Assembly: GCF_025147325.1 (NCBI RefSeq)
Contig: NZ_CP102262.1
Span: 3,100,001 to 3,164,000, forward strand
Length of the DNA stretch: 64,000 nt
Direction: 5' to 3'
Source of the DNA: Bacteroides stercoris ATCC 43183
Lineage (GTDB): Bacteria > Bacteroidota > Bacteroidia > Bacteroidales > Bacteroidaceae
This document shows positions 19,201-27,177 of the stretch, piece by piece. The position numbers and the translations under genes were made by a program. The notes beneath the pieces were generated by a model. The model had not been told where the DNA came from. It made no database searches and worked only from the letters and a program-made list of their open reading frames with translations. Position 1 is the first letter of the stretch. Each line of letters starts with the position of its first letter.

Positions 19201-19465
19201 AACATGGCTTAGATCGCATGGTAATTTGAAAAGTCAAGCTGGAGACGTTATTGATAAAATAGTGAAACCTGTAATTTCCGATGGGGCATGCCGTTCATTG
19301 ATTCTGCAAAACAAAGATTTTTATATGGATTTAATAAATACAGCAGGGGATGATGCTTATGAATTGAAAAAGAGTCTCCGAAACCTCATACAAAAAGATT
19401 CAGATCCGCAATTGGTTAAATTTGTCAATTCGATAGATTCAGTACCTGAGGTTGAAACCGCGTAA
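16211..19465 (+). CDS. KAP-family P-loop NTPase with altered Walker A
   Basis: A protein of 1084 residues. The N-terminal KAP domain has GIEGIWGSRKSN at about 58-69 where the family has GxWGSGKS; residue 66 is Arg (AGA) instead of Gly. Two membrane helices interrupt the domain (near 157-180 and 188-209), as in many KAP proteins. Walker B is KLVLVFDNMDRL. About 650 residues of helical, solenoid-like sequence follow with no recognised domain. Some KAP NTPases exclude phages (PifA), so a defence role for the cargo is possible but unproved, and the Arg may weaken nucleotide binding. The AT-rich composition contrasts with the ICE backbone and points to later acquisition. Confidence 0.8.
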   Translation: METKLQSKQQYPRFIQNKPCGIDKFDGGSQERLAKTIARHFCQNDSLDEECTLPRIIGIEGIWGSRKSNVVKMLERELSDDYYFFEYDAWGHQEDLQRRSILELLTSKLIDDGILSGNATIKVKGGGTKTVSWSEKLKYLLARKTETVTEKYPLISNGMVAAFLVAVLTPIFTFIAYAVKPTPTTWWFSLLSIIIAALPVLIALCVWKWAYSKDHKYGWSYMLAIYQDKVEKDVCYETLSEDEPTVYEFKTWMQDISDFIKEKGQRKLVLVFDNMDRLPAEKVKELWSSIHTFFADSGFENVWAVIPFDETHLACAFGDETDEQTKQLTKYFINKTFPIVYRVAPPVITDYRSIFNKLFVEAFGETENEAKETINRIFRLVNPNANVREIISYINEMVALKQEWCNEILMINIALFCLKKTDILANPVEQILSGDYLNGIQTIINNDLQTQREIAALVYGVDVEDARQIPLKKYIEGCINGEEDHDINQYAETNKQFDTVLEEVIQCMDNALIDKIIHCLHKLTRKSDVILRVWQRIAQLKLKESIEKQVFPVEYQELLLHLDTESQNHVIAQLYKKIVRFNDFNGGDYFKTLDAIDRFIAQNKLACDFTSLIEAKTVKPNTFIDYIQAANATDAAYRDNATTKAYKYYQVATNSEALDNYLANLLPDNFDHADIVKTLKDNSTYTFPTLLQAITNCIDEQNVNKDNIGAIFTTYRLLASDEERPLPVTLDSTYINQLHSELETDGRNIKESGYYDLVAMQLAHGHSVSLIEGGDIKYVAELMDYYVDHGDLLVNSVGWNIPLLNETLQYMVNHKLGYKLLLSDILPQFEDIKNRIGVTDEVFIEHLAEWNTDLDKYITKNNIKDVIPDASFYDLTTKISNVLTDHINKIAFEALSEISVDTLYAQRTAHTSYYWFVAIKHLLAKIKSLPDNLTEFGKKILMDIASGTQSLNPFPNCFKNIVERLDKRKIKSTVTDIRNDFCIGKKTINAIKFQFFETWLRSHGNLKSQAGDVIDKIVKPVISDGACRSLILQNKDFYMDLINTAGDDAYELKKSLRNLIQKDSDPQLVKFVNSIDSVPEVETA

Positions 19466-19470
19466 GTATT

Positions 19471-19603
19471 TGTCTAACAAGTCCGAATTTTACGATTTTA
19501 CCCGTCAGAACTGAAGTGCCCCCCAAAAAAATTGTATCCAACTTTTGGGGGTCACTTCAAACTTCGATAGGGATAATTTTCAATTTTGGGGACTTGTTAG
19601 ACA
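19471..19603. repeat. Nested inverted repeats at the cargo/mobC junction
   Basis: The outer repeat TGTCTAACAAGTCC (19471-19484) returns inverted at 19590-19603, where it includes the mobC stop codon. Inside lies a second inverted repeat, TGAAGTGCCCCCCAAAA (from 19512) with its complement ending at 19559. This resembles two facing insertion-sequence ends with no body. It marks the boundary between the AT-rich cargo and the conserved mob genes and may also terminate both converging transcripts. Confidence 0.65.
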
Positions 19604-21615
19604 GTCTCATTATCTGGTAGCAGTTTACACAGCACCGGATCGTTTTTGATACGCTCCAGTTCCTCCTGCACAATCTGCTTCACCTCTTCCTTGATGCGCC
19701 GGTAGTTCGCCTGCACCGTTTCCTTCATGCGGTCGTTGCCGTCCTCGTCCGTGAAGTTTGTAATGACGGGAATTTTCTTGTAGGCACTTTCTTCCCGTTT
19801 CACCTTTTCGGCATCCACCACAATCTCGCAATGAAAAATCTTCTGCTCGATACGCTCGTTGAAGTTGTCGGATACAGAACCGACAAACATTCCCTGCGTA
19901 AGCCCGGAAATCTTACTCGGTGGAATGAGCGCGTCCATCTGCGTGTTGATGGAGGTGGAAACATCCTGCCGGTTGATGGAGATGGACTGCCGTTTCTGCA
20001 ACACCTTACCGAACCGCTCGGAGAGCGTCTTGGCTGTTTCCCCCACCACCTGACCGGAGAAAATATTGCCGACAGTGTTCATCACCACTTTCGCCTCTTT
20101 GTCCCCGTAGTCACGCACTAACTGGCTGAAATCCTGAAAGCCCAGACACACGGCAACCTTGTTGCTTCGGGCGGTAGCTATAAGATTGTCCAACCCTTTG
20201 AAGTATATTGTGGGCAACTCGTCGATGATGACCGATGACTTCAGCATCCCCTTCTTGTTGATGAGCTTCACGATACGGGAATTATACAGACCGAGTGCCG
20301 CACCGTAGATATTCTGACGGTCGGGATTGTTACCCACGCAGAGGATTTTCGGCTCTTCGGGATTGTTGATGTCCAGCGTAAACTCGCTGTCTGACATCAC
20401 CCAGTAGAGCTGCGGTGAAATCATCCTCGAAAGCGGGATTTTTGCCGACGCTATCTGACCCATGAGCTGCTCCGCAGCCCCTCCAAGCCACGCATCCATG
20501 AACGGCGAAAGGTAGTTCTCCAGCTCCGGATAAGAGGTCAGTATCGGAAATATATCCTCGTAACGGCGGTTCAGAAACTCGATAGCATGGGGAAACGTGC
20601 AAAACTTCCCGTTCTGATAGATTTTGAGATACCAGATAATACTGGCAAACAGAATGATAGGTGACTCCACGAAGAAGTCGCCCTGCTTTTGCACCCACGT
20701 TTTATTGAGGTTGAGCATTATTGTGTAGGCACTCTCATAGGCATCCGTAATATCTTCCATAAAATCCGGGTGAATGGGATTGCACCGATGAGAGCGTCGC
20801 GGGTCGTCGAAGTTGATCACATAGAACTTCGGCTTTACCTTGTAGCCGTCCGGGTGGTTCAGCAAATGGTTGTAGGCAATAGTAGATAGGTCGGGATACT
20901 TGAAATCGTAGATGTATTGACTAAAGCCCTTTTCAATCTGTTGCTTGATAAAATTGTTTACCACGGCATAGGACTTGCCGCTGCCCGGCGTACCCAACAC
21001 GATGGACGCACGGAAGGGATTAACTACATTGATCCAACCGTTGTTCCAGCGTTTCCTGTAATAGAAACGTGTCGGCAGATTGACCGAATACTCGCTTTCG
21101 ATAAGCCTCGTTTCCTGCATGAAACTCTCGTTCTCGTTGTTGAAAACATCCTCCATCAAATTGTGTTTCAACAGGCGGCTCATCCACAGACCACCCATCA
21201 ACAGGCAGACATAGCCCGTTCCAATGGTAAGGACATACAGTCCCGTCACCGCTTCAAGCGGCAGCGGCAGGGGCAGCAACCACCAGTTCAGGAAAAACAG
21301 CACGAACCCGACGGCAAATGCTGTCCAGATTCTCCCCCAAGTGATTTTCTCACCCTTGACACCCTTCGTACCCAGACAGGACAAGGCAAGCAAAAGGACG
21401 GAAAACAGCTTCGTGTAGAGAATGGAATGGAACAGCCCCGCCGTGCGGTCGAAGTTCAGAAGGATTTTGTCCACCACGCCGATGTTCACGCCCCACAGCC
21501 GGATGGCTTCGTAGCAGAACCAGTACACGTTCATGACCACTAAAATGATACTCACGGCACGCAGAAAATCCATGATTTTCGCCAATGCCCTCAAATCGTC
21601 TTCTTGTTGTGACAT
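19597..21615 (-). CDS. mobC: MobC, VirD4/TraG-type coupling protein
   Basis: A protein of 672 residues. Four N-terminal membrane segments (near 20-40, 67-82, 98-118, 122-145) precede the cytosolic ATPase. Walker A is GTPGSGKS at 208-215, and Walker B is in SSVIIDELPTIYFKG. Coupling proteins bring the relaxase-bound strand to the secretion channel. It is the last gene of the mobABC operon and follows mobB by 30 bases. The C-terminal codons overlap the inverted repeat at 19590-19603. Confidence 0.93.
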   Translation of the reverse strand: MSQQEDDLRALAKIMDFLRAVSIILVVMNVYWFCYEAIRLWGVNIGVVDKILLNFDRTAGLFHSILYTKLFSVLLLALSCLGTKGVKGEKITWGRIWTAFAVGFVLFFLNWWLLPLPLPLEAVTGLYVLTIGTGYVCLLMGGLWMSRLLKHNLMEDVFNNENESFMQETRLIESEYSVNLPTRFYYRKRWNNGWINVVNPFRASIVLGTPGSGKSYAVVNNFIKQQIEKGFSQYIYDFKYPDLSTIAYNHLLNHPDGYKVKPKFYVINFDDPRRSHRCNPIHPDFMEDITDAYESAYTIMLNLNKTWVQKQGDFFVESPIILFASIIWYLKIYQNGKFCTFPHAIEFLNRRYEDIFPILTSYPELENYLSPFMDAWLGGAAEQLMGQIASAKIPLSRMISPQLYWVMSDSEFTLDINNPEEPKILCVGNNPDRQNIYGAALGLYNSRIVKLINKKGMLKSSVIIDELPTIYFKGLDNLIATARSNKVAVCLGFQDFSQLVRDYGDKEAKVVMNTVGNIFSGQVVGETAKTLSERFGKVLQKRQSISINRQDVSTSINTQMDALIPPSKISGLTQGMFVGSVSDNFNERIEQKIFHCEIVVDAEKVKREESAYKKIPVITNFTDEDGNDRMKETVQANYRRIKEEVKQIVQEELERIKNDPVLCKLLPDNETV

Positions 21616-21645
21616 ACATTGATTTTTTAATTGTTGATACTCTGA

Positions 21646-22893
21646 TTACATACCCAAGCCCTTGCGTTTTTTCTTCTTTTTGCGCTTCATCGCCCGGATG
21701 AAAGCCTCTTCCTCGGCATCTACCGCCGGACCTTCGGGAGTGAGCAAGCCCATACCGCCCGATATATCTTCACTGTCGTAGGCGGTCTGCCCGTGTGCCT
21801 TGTCCGCAGCATCCACAGGGATGGATAGCGGTATCGGCGGTTGTCCGGCGTATGGCAGGGTGAAGTGTTCCTGCAAGGCATTCGCCGAAAGCTCCTTACC
21901 CATGCGCGAACCGTTCAGCACGCATCCCGTGCGGTGGTCGATGAAGGTAGCCCCATAGATGCGCCCTTCCTCTGTGTAGCGCAGTACGGTGTCGATGCCC
22001 TTCTCTTTGAGTTGGGATACAAATTTGTCCTTGTCATAAGTGCCTTGCAGCACGGAAAGGACGGTGCGTTTCGTCATGTCTGCCAGTTTCCTATCCTTGA
22101 TTTCCGATTTGGAACGGACAAACTTCTTCTGTACGGCTTCATAGCCTGCGGACTTCCCGAAAAGCGAGGATTTGAACGGGTTGCCCACCTTGTTACCCTT
22201 GTCGTCCGTGACGGAATAGACCAGCCCGTGATACTCCCGTCCGCGCACGTTGCCCCTCGCTTCCTCCACCGTCATATTATATAAGGAAAGGAGCGCACGG
22301 TATTCGCCCATCGTCTGGAAACGGTACTGCCCATTCAGAGCCTTCACGGTGTTGCCTACCTGCTTCTTCACATCACCTGCCGATGCGGCCACCTTGCGCA
22401 ACGGATTATCCAATCTCTGATTTTTACGTTCTGCCGGATGCAATCCGTACTTCTGTTCCAGTTCCCTGCGGATACGGTCGCTGCGGCGGTAGAGAAAATC
22501 CCGGTTGAGCCTTTTCCCGTTCTCGTCCACGTTGACCGTCACGATGTGCAGGTGGTGGCGGTCGATGTCCTCGTGCTTGAATACAAGATAAGGCTGGTTT
22601 CCGAAACCGAGTTTTTCCAGATACTCGCGGGCGATATTCTGCAACTCAATATCGGTCAGCACATCCTCCGGGTGCGGGTTGAGAGAGATATGCACCACCG
22701 GCTTCTCGATCTTCATCTGCGGTGGCAGGAAGGTGAGAAAACCCTCCATCGCCTTGCCTATGTCCACCGTTCCCGAACCGTCATTGTAGATGCGGTTGGT
22801 GGTGAGAAGCCGCCCCTGCGCCTCGTTAATCTTCTCCCCGTTGTAGGCAATCGCGCCGTACAACGAACTTCCTACACTGATTTTTGCGACCAT
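21646..22893 (-). CDS. mobB: MobB relaxase
   Basis: A protein of 415 residues. The relaxase metal-binding motif is HEDIDRHHLHIVTVNVD, with His107, His113, His114 and His116; Tyr12 and Tyr17 near the N-terminus are candidates for the DNA-linked tyrosine. The C-terminus is lysine-rich (MKRKKKKKRKGLGM). The enzyme nicks oriT and pilots the strand into the recipient. It overlaps mobA by 22 bases, so translation is coupled. Confidence 0.92.
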   Translation of the reverse strand: MVAKISVGSSLYGAIAYNGEKINEAQGRLLTTNRIYNDGSGTVDIGKAMEGFLTFLPPQMKIEKPVVHISLNPHPEDVLTDIELQNIAREYLEKLGFGNQPYLVFKHEDIDRHHLHIVTVNVDENGKRLNRDFLYRRSDRIRRELEQKYGLHPAERKNQRLDNPLRKVAASAGDVKKQVGNTVKALNGQYRFQTMGEYRALLSLYNMTVEEARGNVRGREYHGLVYSVTDDKGNKVGNPFKSSLFGKSAGYEAVQKKFVRSKSEIKDRKLADMTKRTVLSVLQGTYDKDKFVSQLKEKGIDTVLRYTEEGRIYGATFIDHRTGCVLNGSRMGKELSANALQEHFTLPYAGQPPIPLSIPVDAADKAHGQTAYDSEDISGGMGLLTPEGPAVDAEEEAFIRAMKRKKKKKRKGLGM

Positions 22894-23300
22894 TTTGCCT
22901 CCATTTCCCTTGAAAGTTCCACAATCCGGCGGCTCAGTTTCACGAGTTCGACGGTGTGTTGCTCTAATTTGTAGAGCAACGCCATCGCCTTTTTCTCTGA
23001 AAAATGCAGCCTCAGTTCCTTCACGACTTGGTTGTAATTCGTACCCACGGCACGGAATTGTGCATGAAAATCCGACAGTTTGGTGTAATAGTCCACCAAC
23101 GTCTTGTCCACCTTCAGCACCTTGAACGGTTGCCCGAAGAAGTGCGCTTTGAGGAAAACAGACCGTGCATAGACACCCGATTTTCCGAACATGGCGAGGA
23201 AACGGTTGTGTTCCTCCTCGTTGAAACGGACGGTGTACCGGTACACCGCCGGATCAAGTTTGGGATTTCTCCCTGATTTGCTTTTCCTTTTCTCTTTCAT
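22872..23300 (-). CDS. mobA: MobA mobilization accessory protein
   Basis: A basic protein of 142 residues starting MKEKRKSKSGRNPKLDPAVY. The N-terminal part (YRYTVRFNEEEHNRFLAMF) fits a ribbon-helix-helix DNA-binding fold, and the C-terminal half is a coiled coil. Accessory proteins of this type bind oriT and help the relaxase. The start is preceded on its own strand by a perfect copy of the CCGCTAAATCCAAAGTA element (23303-23319), also found before the DUF1896 gene. Confidence 0.88.
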   Translation of the reverse strand: MKEKRKSKSGRNPKLDPAVYRYTVRFNEEEHNRFLAMFGKSGVYARSVFLKAHFFGQPFKVLKVDKTLVDYYTKLSDFHAQFRAVGTNYNQVVKELRLHFSEKKAMALLYKLEQHTVELVKLSRRIVELSREMEAKWSQKSV

Positions 23301-23690
23301 ATTACTTTGGATTTAGCGGATTGACGGCATAAGCCGCCGCTTCGGATTACAGCACCGCAGTTCTGAAAGGCTTCCCGACTTCGGAGGGAAAGCCCGCCCC
23401 CTGCAAGGGCAAGTGCTTTTCGTGGCTGCTCAAAATATTTTGAGCGGCTGAAAAGACATCTTGCTATGTTCAGGTGAACATAAAAATCCGTCAGGGGACG
23501 GATTGGGAAAATACCTTTCAGGACTCCGGGCCGCGCGTCATCGGCGAACCCTGCTGTCCGGGTGCAAAGTTACGCCCTTAAAGCGGTATCGGACAGATGC
23601 TTGACCCGGTCAATGACTGCCAACCGGCGCAACGTGCCGCCACTTGCCGGAGAAGTGATACAGGTTCCAAAATATACTTGTTTATTTGCA
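23301..23690. other. Probable oriT region
   Basis: The gap between divergent mobA and traA is dense in palindromes: GGCTTCCC/GGGAAAGCC (23369-23394); a perfect 18-bp palindrome GCTCAAAATATTTTGAGC (23428-23445) bordered by direct GGCTG repeats; ATGTTCA-GG-TGAACAT (23466-23481); and AATCCGTC-AGGG-GACGGATT (23485-23504). In CTnDOT-family elements oriT lies just upstream of mobA. The nick site cannot be placed from sequence alone. Confidence 0.65.
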
Positions 23691-24009
23691 GCATGATTCA
23701 AGAAACGAACGATTTGAAGATATGATAAACGGAACATTCAAATACCCGGAAATCCGCTTCTTCGGATACTTGCCGAAACGGATACCCGAACCGTCGGAAA
23801 CCCGGTTCTCCGACAATTCGGTGACGTATGGATTCAATGACTTCATGACGCAATGTCGTCAATCACCATTTGTCCGACGCACCGCTTCACCACAGAACCG
23901 GATACGCGACGACCCGCCTGCGTGTGTAGTCACGGAAGCGGATGGTGCGACAGCCAAATCCGTATGGAAACAGAAAAACAAATCATCAACAATTAAAATA
24001 AATGGAACT

Positions 24010-24771
24010 ATGAGTAAGGAAATCTTCGTTGCATTCGCAACACAGAAAGGTGGCATCGGCAAATCCACTGTCACGGCACTTGCCGCCAGCTACCTGCACA
24101 ACGTGAAAGGCTACAATGTCGCCGTCGTGGACTGCGACGACCCGCAGCACAGCATCCACGGGCTGCGCGAACACGAAATGGGGCTTATCGACAGCAGCAC
24201 CTACTTCAAGGCTCTCGCTTGCGACCATTTCCGCCGGATCAAAAAGAACGCCTACACCATCGTCAAAAGCAATGCGGTGAACGCCCTCGACGATGCCGAG
24301 AGGATGATTGCCACTGAGGACGTGAAACCCGACGTGGTGTTCTTCGACATGCCCGGCACACTCCGAAGCAACGGCGTGATAAAGACGCTCTCGCAGATGG
24401 ACTACATTTTCACTCCGCTGAGTGCCGACCGCTTTGTCGTGGAGAGTACCCTGAAATTCGTCACGATGTTCCGCGACAGGCTGATGACTACCGGACAGGC
24501 GAAAACAAAGGGGCTGCATCTGTTCTGGACGATGGTGGACGGCAGGGAGAGGAACGACTTGTACGGCATCTACGAGGAAGTGATAGCCGAAATGGGCTTT
24601 CCGGTACTTTCCACCCGCTTGCCCGACAGCAAGAAGTTCCGCCGTGACCTTTCGGAAGAGCGCAAGAGCGTTTTCCGCTCCACCATCTTCCCGATGGACA
24701 CGGCACTGCTGAAAGGGAGTGGCATCCGGGAGTTTTCCGAAGAGATAAGCGACATCATCAGACCGCAGTGA
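24010..24771 (+). CDS. traA: TraA, ParA-type ATPase
   Basis: A protein of 253 residues starting MSKEIFVAFATQKGGIGKST, with the deviant Walker A KGGIGKST of ParA/MinD proteins and DVVFFDMPGTLRS as the Walker B region. It is the first gene of the tra operon of CTnDOT-type elements. A role in positioning the ICE or the transfer machine is inferred from the family. The frame is open upstream to 23686, but ATG 24010 is the start that matches ParA proteins. A 3-codon ORF (ATG at 24002) ends across it. Confidence 0.88.
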   Translation: MSKEIFVAFATQKGGIGKSTVTALAASYLHNVKGYNVAVVDCDDPQHSIHGLREHEMGLIDSSTYFKALACDHFRRIKKNAYTIVKSNAVNALDDAERMIATEDVKPDVVFFDMPGTLRSNGVIKTLSQMDYIFTPLSADRFVVESTLKFVTMFRDRLMTTGQAKTKGLHLFWTMVDGRERNDLYGIYEEVIAEMGFPVLSTRLPDSKKFRRDLSEERKSVFRSTIFPMDTALLKGSGIREFSEEISDIIRPQ

Positions 24772-25214
24772 GCATGGGCAGCAGGAAAGTGAACACGGAA
24801 GGCATCGACGAGGAACTGCTGTTAGCCTCCATCGGGCGGCGCACACAGGACGGGACACTGCGCCCCGCACAGGAAGTACCCGCAGCTGCACCGACCGAAG
24901 AGGACACCGCCGCACCGGAACCATCTCCTGTGCAACCCGTAACACGGGAAAAAGCGCAGAGGGAAAGTGGACGCCGGAAAAGGCAGGACGAGGACTACAA
25001 CGAGCTATTCCTGCGCCGCAACGAGATAAAGACCCGCCAATGTGTCTATATCAGCCGTGACGTCCACGGCAAGATCCTCAGAATCGTGAACGACATCGCC
25101 GGAGGGGAAATCTCAGTAGGCGGATATGTGGATACCGTGCTGCGCCAGCATCTGGAACAGCACAAGGAGAGAATCAACGAACTGTACAAGAAACAACGTG
25201 AAGATCTGATTTGA
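24768..25214 (+). CDS. traB: TraB, DUF3408 protein
   Basis: A protein of 148 residues. The N-terminal half is Pro/Ala/Glu-rich and probably disordered; the C-terminal half (KTRQCVYISRDVHGKILRIV, then SVGGYVDTVLRQHL) is DUF3408, which looks like a ribbon-helix-helix fold. GTG 24768 overlaps the traA stop; ATG 24774 is an equally good start two codons later. It is probably a DNA-binding partner of TraA, by analogy with ParA/ParB pairs (inference). Confidence 0.78.
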   Translation: MSMGSRKVNTEGIDEELLLASIGRRTQDGTLRPAQEVPAAAPTEEDTAAPEPSPVQPVTREKAQRESGRRKRQDEDYNELFLRRNEIKTRQCVYISRDVHGKILRIVNDIAGGEISVGGYVDTVLRQHLEQHKERINELYKKQREDLI

Positions 25215-25216
25215 AA

Positions 25217-25570
25217 ATGGAAAAAGAAATGACACCGAATGAAAAAAGACCACAGCAAGACTGCGGAGGTATGTTTACCCAAGTGCAGGCGAGTGTGGAA
25301 ATACTGTCGCCTGTCCCGGTAAGCGGCAAATGCAGTGAGAAGGACTATGAACGCCTGTTCATCCGCGACCCGGAAGTAAAGGCACGTGAGGGGAAGATGG
25401 CGTATGTGCGCCCGGAGTACCACGAGCGTATCATGCGTATCACCCGTGTAATCGGGCATGACCGGCTTACGCTGTCCGCTTACATCGACCATGTGCTGAC
25501 GCACCACTTCAACCAGTGCGAAGATGCGATAAAGAGCCTTTATGCCCGAAATTACAATTCAGTATTCTAA
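25217..25570 (+). CDS. traC: TraC, DUF3408 protein
   Basis: A protein of 117 residues, paralogous to the preceding gene: KMAYVRPEYHERIMRITRVI and LTLSAYIDHVLTHHFNQ match the DUF3408 core. ATG 25217 lies just after the traB stop; TTG 25211 overlaps it and is less likely. Two tandem DUF3408 genes after a ParA gene is the standard start of this tra operon. No direct function is known. Confidence 0.75.
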   Translation: MEKEMTPNEKRPQQDCGGMFTQVQASVEILSPVPVSGKCSEKDYERLFIRDPEVKAREGKMAYVRPEYHERIMRITRVIGHDRLTLSAYIDHVLTHHFNQCEDAIKSLYARNYNSVF

Positions 25571-25586
25571 CCAAAAACGGAAGGAT

Positions 25587-26315
25587 ATGAATTACACAAT
25601 CAGCATGACAGACATTCTGCTGGCGGTATCGGTCGGCTGCAACCTCTGGTTCCTGTTCCTGCTCCTTTACGAGCGCATCATGGACACGCGGATTGTCCGC
25701 TTCTTCAAGGGCATTGTCGGATTATGGCGGTCACTGGACGGGAATGAGGCTAAACGCATAGCGGCACACGAGGAAGTCCCTGCGGAAAAGGCGGACATCA
25801 TCGGCAAGAGCCGTTTCAGGATGGCATCCACCCGGACAACCGCTGCCATACCGACGCAAGAAGCCGCCACTATTGAAAAAGGCATTGAGCTGTCGGAGGA
25901 AGAGGCTACTTTTGACGACGGAAAAACGGGAAACGCATCCCGCCCGGCACAAGTCCCGGAGGAAAAACTCGATGAGACCTTCACGAGCATACCGCCGGAG
26001 GAACTGGGATACGGGGACGACGAACCGGAAGAGGACGCCTCGGACACGCCACGGGCTTCGGGCAGCAGCTTTGACGAGATTGACGACGCCTGCAAGACCG
26101 CCAAAAACCCGGACGCGACACAGGCGGAACGTGAAAAGGCGGCTAAGGTGTTCACCGACATGGAGGGCACGGAGTTGTACGAGAAAATGATGGAAGGCTC
26201 TTCGGAGATAGGCATCCGCATCAAGGGGCTTATCGAGATTCGGCTGAAGAAATCTGAAAAGGAGTTCGTCGTGCCGGACAACATCGAGGAGTTCGACATT
26301 CGCAACTATGTATGA
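25587..26315 (+). CDS. traD: TraD, conjugation protein
   Basis: A protein of 242 residues. One membrane segment (ILLAVSVGCNLWFLFLLLY) lies near the N-terminus, followed by a long acidic, low-complexity stretch and a helical C-terminus ending EEFDIRNYV. It matches position and layout of TraD in CTnDOT-type operons, whose role is unknown. The ATG at 25587 was preferred to earlier in-frame codons that overlap traC. The 200 bases after it hold no gene, only a degenerate copy of the CTAAAATCCAAAGTA element at about 26433. Confidence 0.7.
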   Translation: MNYTISMTDILLAVSVGCNLWFLFLLLYERIMDTRIVRFFKGIVGLWRSLDGNEAKRIAAHEEVPAEKADIIGKSRFRMASTRTTAAIPTQEAATIEKGIELSEEEATFDDGKTGNASRPAQVPEEKLDETFTSIPPEELGYGDDEPEEDASDTPRASGSSFDEIDDACKTAKNPDATQAEREKAAKVFTDMEGTELYEKMMEGSSEIGIRIKGLIEIRLKKSEKEFVVPDNIEEFDIRNYV

Positions 26316-26516
26316 CAACAATAAAAGAAATGAACATGAAAGAATGACATCAACCCACGCGGCGAGGAAACGCAAGGCGCATCCCCATCCGCAACGGACA
26401 CGCCCACGTCCGTGGAAACAAACGGGCATCCACTAAAACCAAAGTAAAGAAACAAAGTATCAACCGCCCGACAAAGGACCATCCACCCTTTTGACGGCAA
26501 AAAACAAGAACAGTTT

Positions 26517-26834
26517 ATGAACAAGAACATCTTGAAAAACAGAAAAGCAATCCTCTCCGCGGCACTTGTCATCGCCGCAACCGCCTCCGCTTTCGCGCAG
26601 GGAAACGGCATCGCGGGCATCAACGAAGCCACCTCTATGGTGAGTTCTTATTTCGACCCCGGAACTAAACTGATATACGCCATCGGTGCAGTCGTCGGGC
26701 TTATCGGGGGCGTAAAAGTGTACGGCAAGTTTTCATCGGGCGACCCCGACACCAGCAAGACAGCCGCCTCGTGGTTCGGCGCGTGCATCTTCCTGATTGT
26801 TGCCGCCACCATCCTGCGCTCATTCTTCCTTTAA
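26517..26834 (+). CDS. traE: TraE, DUF4134 (VirB2-like) protein
   Basis: A protein of 105 residues with a signal peptide ending AFAQ, then two hydrophobic helices (LIYAIGAVVGLIGGVKVYG and ASWFGACIFLIVAATIL) joined by a short polar loop. Size and layout fit DUF4134 and resemble VirB2-type pilin subunits. It is followed closely by the VirB3-like and VirB4-like genes, the usual order of a type IV secretion operon. Confidence 0.85.
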   Translation: MNKNILKNRKAILSAALVIAATASAFAQGNGIAGINEATSMVSSYFDPGTKLIYAIGAVVGLIGGVKVYGKFSSGDPDTSKTAASWFGACIFLIVAATILRSFFL

Positions 26835-26844
26835 TAAATAATGT

Positions 26845-27177
26845 ATGGCTGAATACCCAATCAACAAGGGTATCGGCCGTCCGGTAGAGTTCAAGGGCTT
26901 GAAGGCACAGTACCTCTTCATCTTCTGCGGAGGTCTGCTGGCTCTCTTCGTCCTGTTCGTCATCCTCTACATGGTCGGTATCGACCAGTGGATATGTATC
27001 GGCTTCGGCGCGGCATCGTCCTCCCTCCTTGTATGGCAGACCTTCGCGCTGAACGCCCGGTACGGTGAACACGGGCTGATGAAATTAGGAGCGGCACGGA
27101 GCCATCCCCGATACCTTATCAACCGGCGGCGGATAACCCGTCTGTTCAAACGACAACGAAAGGAAGAAAGACAATGA
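26845..27177 (+). CDS. traF: TraF, DUF4133 (VirB3-like) protein
   Basis: A protein of 110 residues starting MAEYPINKGIGRPVEFKGLK. Two adjacent membrane helices (FIFCGGLLALFVLFVILYMVG and WICIGFGAASSSLLVWQTF) and a basic C-terminus fit DUF4133, the VirB3-like inner-membrane subunit. The stop overlaps the ATG of traG. Confidence 0.85.
   Translation: MAEYPINKGIGRPVEFKGLKAQYLFIFCGGLLALFVLFVILYMVGIDQWICIGFGAASSSLLVWQTFALNARYGEHGLMKLGAARSHPRYLINRRRITRLFKRQRKEERQ

Noticed and set aside
24002..24013. Three-codon ORF (MEL) before traA as a second attenuator
   Set aside because: It lies by chance across the traA start and lacks the paired hairpins seen at tetQ.
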